From: Megascapheus bottae
Taxonomy: Eukaryota; Chordata; Mammalia; Rodentia; Geomyidae
DNA: 64,000 nucleotides
Assembly (NCBI GenBank): GCA_024803745.1
Contig: JANJXV010000010.1
Coordinates: 28,879,525-28,943,524, forward strand
Direction of reading: 5' to 3'
A program made the translations under genes and the position numbers. The notes beneath the pieces were generated by a model. It saw nothing but the letters and a program-made list of their open reading frames with translations. It was not told the origin of the DNA and ran no database searches. Within the stretch, counting starts at the first letter, position 1. Every line of letters begins with the position of its first letter. Shown piece after piece: positions 56,369 through 64,000 of this stretch.

Positions 56369-56529
56369 AATTTGGTATTCTGTAATGTACCTGCCTGTTC
56401 CCTAAGAAAAAAATAGCTTATTTATGACTTTTACAAATTTTTTCAGGTACACTTTGAGTTACTTTTTGAACCTTTTTTCCATACCATAACATGAAAATCT
56501 TGTTCAAAGTCTAAATAAGAAAAGGTCTG

Positions 56530-57008
56530 AGATACTCAAAGGAACATAGGCCCAATAGTCTCCCTCATTTGTCATAATCAGTAGAAACCTTGAGCTCTCC
56601 TAGCAGAGATTTACAATAGAACAAATCTAGAGACATTAGGCCGAATAGTATGACACTAAATGTAAGGACCTTCAGGATAAGGAAACAAAAGCCATATAAT
56701 GAGTGACTGTTGTCCTTAATGTACTATGTTATTACTCATCTTTTTTGCCATCCCTTGGTTATCTCATATTGTTACAATATTTCACCTTGTTATCTGATAT
56801 ATTTTATATGTGTTTAATTAGTTATTTGAAATTGGCTATGGAAGGGGGGGAATCAAGATAAGCGGGGGAGAAATGGGGACTATGTCATGAGAAAGGTATC
56901 AATGTTTGTGAAGTTATGTACCTTCTATCTGGTGAATATAATGTAACCCTTCTATTAATCACAATGAAAGTTATTAAAAAATAAATAAAATGAGAACCAG
57001 ACAGAAAA
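56530..57008 (+). mobile_element. L1 3' end, 5'-truncated, with TSD and extended tail
   Basis: Starts in the last codons of ORF2 (CCTCATTTGTCATAATCAG before the stop), then the whole 3' UTR to TCTATTAATCACAATGAAAG. Flanks AAGAAAAGGTCTG at 56517-56529 and 57009-57021 are an identical 13-bp TSD. Between the first A-rich end (about 56970-56990) and the TSD lie TGAGAACCAGACAG and A6, which may be a short 3' transduction. Confidence 0.92.
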
Positions 57009-57130
57009 AAGAAAAGGTCTGTGATTTATGTGTTCATAAAATAAACTTAATAAAAAAAATCAAGCTATCTTACCTGTAAATATAGTATTTCTTGTCTTTT
57101 CTTATTCAGAATACATTTCATTTTTAAGGC

Positions 57131-57319
57131 CTTTTTTGCCAGTCCTTGGGCTTGAACTCAGGACTTGGGCACTGTCCTTGGGCTTTTTCAAGGCTAGTGC
57201 TCTATCAGTTGAGTCACAGTACCAATTCTGGCTTTTTCTGTGCATGTGGTACTAAGGCATCAAAGCCAGAGCTTTCTGTATACTAGGCAAGCACTCTACC
57301 ACGAGGCCATGCCCCCGTC
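57131..57319 (-). mobile_element. IDL-Geo SINE
   Basis: GCCAGTCCTTGGGCTTGAAC through GAGGCCATGCCCCCGTCC. Flanks TTAAGGCCTTTTT (57124-57136) and TTTAGGCCTTTT (57323-57334) suggest a TSD at a TTTT/AA site. Confidence 0.88.
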
Positions 57320-57334
57320 CTGTTTAGGCCTTTT

Positions 57335-58383
57335 AATCTTCATTTTTGCCTCTGTTAAGGAGAGTAAAAGTTACTGATTGGTGTGGGATTTTATAGACCT
57401 TACAATTTTAATTGATTTTTACAAATGTACAAGAATATTATTGCTTGATAAACTTTAGAAAAATTTCCAACAACATAAAAAGTCCCCAAAGACCTTTAGT
57501 TGATGTGACTTTTCATGTCTTTTTCACCCAAAGAATGCAATATGTTTGAATAGCAATACCTATTTCTCCTTTTCTATACCTTATTTTTATCTTCTGTTAT
57601 TGATATGTGTTAGTAGATCAATTAATGGGACTCAGTGTGATATTTCCACATGTATGTACAGCTTTTGACTAATGAAATCCAATCTCCCTCTATCCTAGGA
57701 CTTTTCAGTCTCTGTTGATCATTATTTTACAGCCAATATAAACTTTCACAAAGGAGAAAGGACTTTTCTTTCTGTGTAAGGCTTATTCTTTATACTTTAC
57801 TTCCATCTTGTCATGCAGAGATGAAGACTCAGGAGTGTCTATTTAAATTTAGAAGAAACAATCTCTTGGGTGTTCTTATTTCTACATTTAGGTTTTTAGG
57901 TAAGTATTTTATATAGGCCAAAAAGTTAAGTAATTCCTCAGTATTCATAATTCTTTAAATTTTATTCTAATCATTTAAAACATCTGAACTTTCAGAAATG
58001 TCTTTTCCTTTTCTGTGTAAACCATAGGTTAAAAAAATGGCAATATGCCCATTTTGGCAAAACCTAGGATATCCTTCAAATAAAGAAAGGTAATAGTTAA
58101 CTAAAAATTTTTAACTAGTTAACTAAAATTTTTAATAGTTAACTAAGAAAAATTTGAGAGTGTTTTATGAAATAGTATTCCTAAATTCGATCCACTAAAA
58201 TATTTCAACTAATAGCTCATTGCCACAAGAAACTATGGTCTAAACTGTGTACTGATTGTGCTAAGATACTGTAAAGTCAAGACCATAGAAATGGGTGAGG
58301 ATGAGTTGAAGACAAAACTACATTTTACTATAGATTTTAACATTTCAAATACCCTAGATTTTATTTAAAAATAAAGTAAACCT
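57335..58383. other. Unassigned AT-rich DNA
   Basis: No gene supported. 57590-57720 may be a decayed LINE 3' UTR piece. 58100-58150 holds a short local duplication of TTAACTAAAATTTTTAA. Confidence 0.45.
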
Positions 58384-58625
58384 GGGCGCTGATGGCTCAA
58401 GCCTGTAATCCTAACTACTCTGGAGGCTGAAATCTGTGGATTATGGTTGGGAAACAACCGGGGCGGAAAATCCTCATGAGATTCTCATCTTCAATTAACC
58501 GTTCAAAAACTGGAAGTGGAGCTGTGGCTCAAAATGGTAGAGCACTAGCCTTGAGCAAAAAGGTCAGGGACAATGCTTACACCCTGAGTTCAAGCCCCAC
58601 AACCACCAAAATAAATAAAAAATAA
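58384..58625 (+). mobile_element. SINE, B1-like/Geo-like composite, well preserved right half
   Basis: GGGCGCTGATGGCTCAAGCC, GAGGCTGAAATCTGTGGATT, ACTGGAAGTGGAGCTGTGGC, GGTAGAGCACTAGCCTTGAG and CCCTGAGTTCAAGCCCCACA. This copy shows best that the right half matches the Geo half of IDL-Geo. The tail is (AAAT)n. Confidence 0.92.
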
Positions 58626-59081
58626 AATGAATAAAATAAAAATGAAAATGGTAAGAATAAATAACAAGCCTGGGTTAAAGTTGAATAATTCAAAAATTAA
58701 TAGTTAAAATATTATTTCACATACACAGTCTAAATAAGATGGGACATTAAAGAATATTGAGAATATTTTTAGCAACTTTCAGTCTGCAGTAATTTTTAGC
58801 AGAAAATCACAGAACTTTATCAAGAAAACTGAGATTTGACACTGATGAATCTATAACAAGATTTAAATAATTGAAATGTGTTCTCGTGTTTCAGCGTAGA
58901 ATGACTGAATGTTAAAAATTCTCCCAGAATTAGGATATGAAATTGTGAAGTTTAAAAAGATTTAAACTAACTTCTGAAGAGTTCTAAAGAAAAAATGAAT
59001 ATATAAGACATGTAATGAAGCATAGCATCCCCTCATTTATTTTTATTGAATTTAAAAATGTATATTTTTATATATTATTTT
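58626..59081. other. Unassigned AT-rich DNA
   Basis: Nothing recognised. Confidence 0.5.
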
Positions 59082-59315
59082 GCACCTCTCTTTGGTTTTA
59101 CTTCTTTTGTTCTGTCATATTTTTACTGGAGTTTAAACTCAGGACCAGGATACTGTCTCTTAGCTTTTTCATTCAATGCATTTGAACAACAGTTCTACTT
59201 GCAACTTTTTGGTGGTTACTTAAAGATAAGGTTCTCATAAACTTTCCTGCCTGGCTTAACTTGGGACCATGATTCTCAGATTTCAGTCCCTTAAGTAGAT
59301 AGGATTACACAAATG
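59082..59315 (-). mobile_element. SINE, B1-like/Geo-like composite, old
   Basis: GGAGTTTAAACTCAGGACCA, TGGTGGTTACTTAAAGATAA, GATTCTCAGATTTCAGTCCC and TAGATAGGATTACACAAATG in reverse-complement order. Confidence 0.7.
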
Positions 59316-59329
59316 AGCAAATAAGACTG

Positions 59330-59530
59330 ATGTGATTATTAATGCCTGCAACTACAGTTATGGGAAAACAGATAGAGGAGACCCCAAGTTCATGTTGTCC
59401 AAGGCAAAAAATCCTAGAGACTATCTCAAAACATTAACAGAAAAGAGAAAGCAGTATGATATAAGTGGTAAAGCTGAATGAACTCAGCACAGAGTATTGA
59501 ATTTAACTGGTAGAGCAAAAAAAAAAAATA
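59330..59530 (+). mobile_element. Possible old B1/7SL-like SINE
   Basis: TAATGCCTGCAACTACAGTT, CAAGTTCATG and ACTATCTCAAAACATTAACA follow the order of a B1-type monomer, ending in A-rich sequence at 59517-59529. Weak match. Confidence 0.3.
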
Positions 59531-60908
59531 TTTATGTATCTGTTGCTAATTCAGCTGATTCCACCATAACTTTATGTTTTCTTTAATATTGTTTATATTT
59601 TTTCCATTTTTCCTTTTCTTTATTCCTTTGCCTTTTTTTCATTGAAAATTTTCATTATTTATAATTTGAGGAGAGGGAGGAATTTTGTACTAATTTTAAA
59701 GTCCAAATCATTAAGTAGCCAATCTTTCAATTAATATTTTTTATTCATAGCAATTTAGCATTCCTTTGCAAACCTTCCCACATCTTTTTTACTTCTGGAA
59801 AAGTACACTCATGCATTCCAAAATTAATTATTTAGAGGTCCTTGCGGTAAAATATGGATACTGTGTCTGAATCTCACAAATACATTCAGTTTTGCTTCAA
59901 ATGAATCCTATCTCCAGGATTTAGATTTCAATAATAGTTCATTCAGCCCTTGGAATTAATCAATGCAGCTTGAAACCTGTATTGATTTTAGAAAATAATA
60001 CTTTATTTCCTCCAAAGCAAGAGCATCATTTAGTACTCAATACAAGCTCAATCAGTTCAGGCATCCACTATGCCCTGATCGCTTCTGTCTTGAGTAATTA
60101 CTCTTTTATCTGTTGCTCATCAGAGTGCCAAAAGAAAATAATTCATTCCCTGGTTTAAAGCTTCTGCCAAGAATGCTTATTGTGGACAAATTCCCTTGTT
60201 CCATATTTACCAACAGGTTGCCTTTGAAGTGTTATCAAGCCTATACTTCCACAGACTGTAGAAAAGCCCCTGTGTTTAGAGCTGATCTCTTTCTTGTCCT
60301 TTTATCATTTAAATAGCCTGGAAAGTCACATCTCTAATAAAGCCACTTGCCCAGTGTTGATTGATACAGATCAGAGATGGCAGTTGCTATTCGTTTTCCA
60401 TCCAAAAGATAAAATTGCCACTCTAAATTGCCATACACCTCAGTACTCCAGCCTATCAAGTCAGCGAAAAATATATTGCTCTCAACACAGCTCCATGACA
60501 GTTTTAAGCACTGACCTAATGCCAAGTGTCTTTCTATATACACACAACTGACTTCCTTTCCCAACACAGTTGACTCCAGGCTCGCAAAAGTAAATGAGCT
60601 ATCCACACGGGACATTGAGCAGTACCTCTTCCTCTGTAAGCATAAAGAGAAATGTGTGTCAATCAAGAAGGAAAATGCATTGCCTTTGACATCTTCAACT
60701 CATTTCTTCTTCCACATAAAATCAGGCGACATAATCTTAGCTCAAAGCATTGGAATTGAACCCACAATTCAGGTTACTCTAAAACTTAAGATTTTAAATT
60801 ATCAACTGGAGGAAAAGCACAAATATTAGAGTGGCTTCCTAGCAAGGGTGAAGTCCCAAGTTCAAATATCAGTACTTTAAAAATGACCTTAAGTGACTAC
60901 TTTAACTT
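59531..60908. other. Unassigned, unique-looking DNA
   Basis: 59930-60720 is less AT-rich than its surroundings and has short frames on both strands (60113-60316, 60294-60551, 60334-60666 minus), none with a domain I can name. 60820-60880 may hold an ID-like fragment. Confidence 0.4.
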
Positions 60909-61007
60909 TTTTTCCACTCCTAGGCCTTGAAGTCAGAGTCTGGGCACTATCCTTTGGGTTTTCTCAAGGCTAGAGCTCTACTACTTGAGCCACAGCACTA
61001 TTTCCGA
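60909..61007 (-). mobile_element. IDL-Geo SINE, right half only
   Basis: CCACTCCTAGGCCTTGAAGT to CACAGCACTATTTCCGAC, the Geo half in reverse complement. Its left half is missing; the T-rich linker position is taken by the tail of the next SINE. Confidence 0.82.
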
Positions 61008-61205
61008 CTTTTTTTTTTTTTTTGCCAGTCCTGGGCTTGAGCTCAGTGCCTGAGCACTGTCCTTGGACTTTCTCAAGGCTAGAGCTCTACCACTTGAGCC
61101 TCAGCACCACTTCCGGCATTTTTCTATGTATGTGGTATTAAAAAATCAAACCTGGGTCTTCTTGCATGCTAGGCAAGCACTCTACCAGTAGGTTAAACTC
61201 CCGGC
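61008..61205 (-). mobile_element. IDL-Geo SINE
   Basis: T14, GCCAGTCCTGGGCTTGAGCT through TTAAACTCCCGGCCC. Full dimer, abutting the half copy to its left. Confidence 0.93.
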
Positions 61206-62624
61206 CCTACTTAAACTTTTTAATACAGAGTCTGTCATTATTTTCTAGTGTGATCATCTCTCATTCTGTTACTGTTGGTATATAATGACACATGATGTGA
61301 TCATTTTAAGATGTACTTGTACAAAACCACCACATCTTATCATTTATTATACCTCCAGGCTATAATATATATACATATATATAATTCCTACTTCATTGGT
61401 TCTTATATTTATACATTGCATATAGTATAACATTTTGTTACAATTGCCAGGCCGAAAAAAGTCAACACAAAATTAAATCAAATAAAACAGAAAATGCTGC
61501 AATTAGAAGACTATAAACAGGATGCCTAAGGCTGCTGCCAGCAGAACATGGAAGACTCTTTTATACTAAACTTTTAATTTGGAGCGTACATTCTGATATA
61601 ATGATAAAAAGTATAGTGTAGTATGTGCATAAGCCAGTTGATAAAGTTTTATTGTTCTCTTTAATATTATGTACTGTACATGATTATATGTTTTCCTATT
61701 GTAGGATTGGATGGCAAGTCTGTTTTCATCACCATTAACACATGAGTACTCTCCCTCCCTAAGATGCTACCTTACCTATGGTCTCACCAGATGATAATAA
61801 TCTTCACTTGCATTAAAATCTCATGACTCCTCCATTGTGGGTTCATGTATTCACTGGCAGAAACCTGCTTAAGTCACACATGACTTAATTACATAATTTA
61901 TTTATCAATTTCAATTGAATTAGATCTGTTATTCATAACTTTTTTATATATGAAATAAGTCCATTATTTCACATATGACTTTATTCATCTAATAATTGAA
62001 TAAAGTTGTATGAGATGTTTCTTAAGCATTTTACAGGAAAAGGAGCACCTACTACACAAGTTCAAATGACAACACACACCTGAAGTTAAAATTTCATGGA
62101 AGGCAAAAGACAATATCTAAAAGTAACTAAAAGTAACTAAAGCAAGAAGGGTTGGGAGCACGTAACAATCAAACATGAGATCCTAAATTCAAAATCTCAA
62201 CAGAAATTCTCTCCAAAAAAAATCTACATTTTTTTTTCTTTGTGATATTGTCAGGGGTGGCTGGAAAGTGAGCTTTGGTGTGGTCCTACTGAGTTCTAGG
62301 TCCTCTTACATGCCATTATAAAGTGTCCAATCATGTGTTCAAATTGTGAGTCTTACATGATTCTGCATCTGTGATCATGCACACATCTCATAACTATGTT
62401 CAGCATTGTGCTCTTAGAAATTCAATTATATTTGAATAGTACAGTTCAGTAATTTCATGTGCATTTCTCTACGATTCTATTTGTGTCTCTAAATACTTGG
62501 AACAAGGATTAAATGCCCATTTCCTAGCTGTCATTTTTAATGCGTAAGAATGGCCTTTATTCTTTGATCAAGTACTCATTTTATTCTGCCTTATTATCTC
62601 AATAATAAAGAAATTATTTTGCTA
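61206..62624. other. Unassigned AT-rich DNA
   Basis: No gene supported. A short imperfect (AT)n lies at about 61362-61382. 62148-62215 may be an old tRNA-derived SINE trace. TAAAAGTAACTAAAGTAAC-like short tandem repeat at about 62118-62140. Confidence 0.45.
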
Positions 62625-62842
62625 AATGCTGGTGGCTCATGCCTATAATCCTTGCTACTTAGGAAGCTGAGACCTGAGGATCACGGTTTGAAGTCAGCCC
62701 AGGCAGCAAAGTCTGAGATACTCTTATATCCAGTTAAGCCTTCAAACACCAGAAGTGGTGTGATGGCTCAAAGTTTTAGAGTGGCAGCCTTTAGCTGCCA
62801 CAGCCCAGCCTGGGATTTCAAGTTCCACAACTGACAAAAAGA
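62625..62842 (+). mobile_element. SINE, B1-like/Geo-like composite
   Basis: TGCTGGTGGCTCATGCCTAT, GAAGCTGAGACCTGAGGATC, CCAGAAGTGGTGTGATGGCT and ATTTCAAGTTCCACAACTGA in order. A short (A)n tail. Confidence 0.88.
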
Positions 62843-64000
62843 AATTATTTTCCCTGAGAGTAAGTGAAAATAGACTGTTGATCTGGGTACATGCCAGCTA
62901 TTTATTCAACGTTCAATCTCAATGATTCTATCATATTTAAAGAATTAATATAATAATATATTTGAGTAAAAATAATACCTATCAGATAATCTATGACTGA
63001 TTTTTATAAACTGGAAAAATTATTACAAGGGAGAATATGGCTGAAGTTCAAATAATGTTGCTAATAGAATCACTTCAGAGCATAAGCTAAATCATCAGCT
63101 ACTGGTCACATTACATGGATTACAGGAAAAATAGCTTATTGGGGACCATCTGTAGTGTAACCTAAGAAAGAACAGTCACTTGAATAAACTGTTAGTGTCT
63201 AGAGACATCCACAGCTGAAGCTATACCAAGTAGCTCCTTGAAGGACAGTGTGAAATGTTTAATGGATGTATAGCTTCTTTGTAATTTCTCCTTTAAAAGC
63301 TTATGTAGTGAGAAATAAACATTAATTTAAGTATCATTATGATGGCTTTTCAAAACAGAATAAGGACTAGAAAACTTAATCTGGTAAGAGAGGGGGAAGG
63401 GAGAGAGGAAAGGGAGACAGAAGTTGATAGAAAGGGAAGCTCTTAAGGACTGTGGAAAGTAAAGTACAATGAAATGAAAAGCAGTCATGGAGATAGTTCT
63501 ATGAAGGCTGTGTCTTTTTGAAATTGTTTTATACAAAGGCTACGCATCTCCCTAGGTCAATGAACTCTTGAAAGGGGTTGAAAGGTCAAATGCAGACAGC
63601 ATTCTCCTTCTCTCATCATGACAAGATAGACAAAACCATGTGTCCTCCCTGCCATGGAGGCCTGTCTTATGGGGATGGTCGTCAGTCTTTTCTTTCACTT
63701 TTAATTTGAACTAACTTCCTAAGACAACAAGTCTGACTGCTGCCCTCATAATAGCAAAGGCTCTTGGGAGATCCTTGCTTCCTTCCCAGTGGACTTCAAT
63801 CTCAAGATATCTATGTGGTATGAACCTTCTTGCCATTTGCAACTTTTCCAGTTGTTTCTGGACATTCATGGCTCAAGCTCTCATTCCTGAGTATTTAAAT
63901 ATTTCTTTTTCTATTCTAACTAAATTATTTATTGAAAGTTATATACTGATTAATGCAATTGTCTTAATTGACTTTAAATGACTAACTAATTGACTTTTAA
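62843..64000. other. Unassigned DNA
   Basis: No gene or named repeat recognised to the end of the window. A purine-rich stretch lies at 63388-63421. Confidence 0.5.

Noticed and set aside
60113..60316. 67-codon frame with a Cys spacing that briefly suggested a chemokine
   Set aside because: No adjacent-cysteine motif at the start, no signal peptide and no second exon; the likeness covers only a few residues.
1..64000. CRISPR arrays, bacterial operons, insertion sequences or phage
   Set aside because: No regularly spaced repeats with unique spacers and no prokaryotic genes; composition and repeats are mammalian throughout.

Overview
The window is AT-rich mammalian nuclear DNA with no recognisable host protein-coding exon, rRNA, tRNA gene or CRISPR array. 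It is dominated by retroelements. The repeats suggest a rodent of the superfamily Geomyoidea (kangaroo rats, pocket mice, pocket gophers). About eleven copies of a dimeric SINE consist of a tRNA-Ala/ID-like left half, an A-rich linker and a distinct right half. That is the published structure of IDL-Geo, a family reported only from Geomyoidea. The species cannot be fixed from the sequence alone.

Layout. 184-5561 is an old, defective endogenous retrovirus with paired LTRs, a Lys-tRNA-type primer site, gag remnants with a zinc knuckle, the C-terminal end of an integrase, an env splice acceptor, a transmembrane-envelope remnant lacking most of SU, and a polypurine tract. About 2 kb of its interior cannot be assigned. 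5562-22247 is mostly unassigned AT-rich DNA with scattered SINEs, a (GT)24 microsatellite and one strong CTCF-type motif. 22248-23683 is a 5'-truncated L1. 24295-36400 holds SINEs, old L1 pieces, a long (GA)n tract and a 360-bp almost pure polypurine tract grown from a SINE tail. 36400-48200 is unassigned DNA with SINEs, an MLT1-like fragment and older L1 3' ends. 48201-49069 is a cluster of L1 3' ends, two of which form a hairpin-like inverted repeat.

The most notable locus is a full-length L1 on the minus strand (about 49088-56350). It has a 1.76-kb CpG-rich 5' UTR, an intact ORF1 (398 aa), an intact ORF2 (1281 aa) with all the endonuclease, reverse transcriptase and zinc-motif residues I checked, a G-rich 3' UTR, a tail, and a likely target-site duplication ending at TTTT/AA. 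It is a candidate for a recently active, possibly still competent source element. ORF1p and ORF2p would form the ribonucleoprotein that also mobilises the SINEs. Several SINEs and short L1s here carry TSDs, some at TTTT/AA sites, as expected for L1-driven insertion.

57009-64000 is again unassigned DNA with SINEs. I found no new biological system. The points most worth checking are the intact L1 with its monomer-like 5' UTR repeat and YY1-type site, the mosaic ERV, a SINE family that seems to join a B1-like left half to a Geo-like right half, and the structure-prone repeats.
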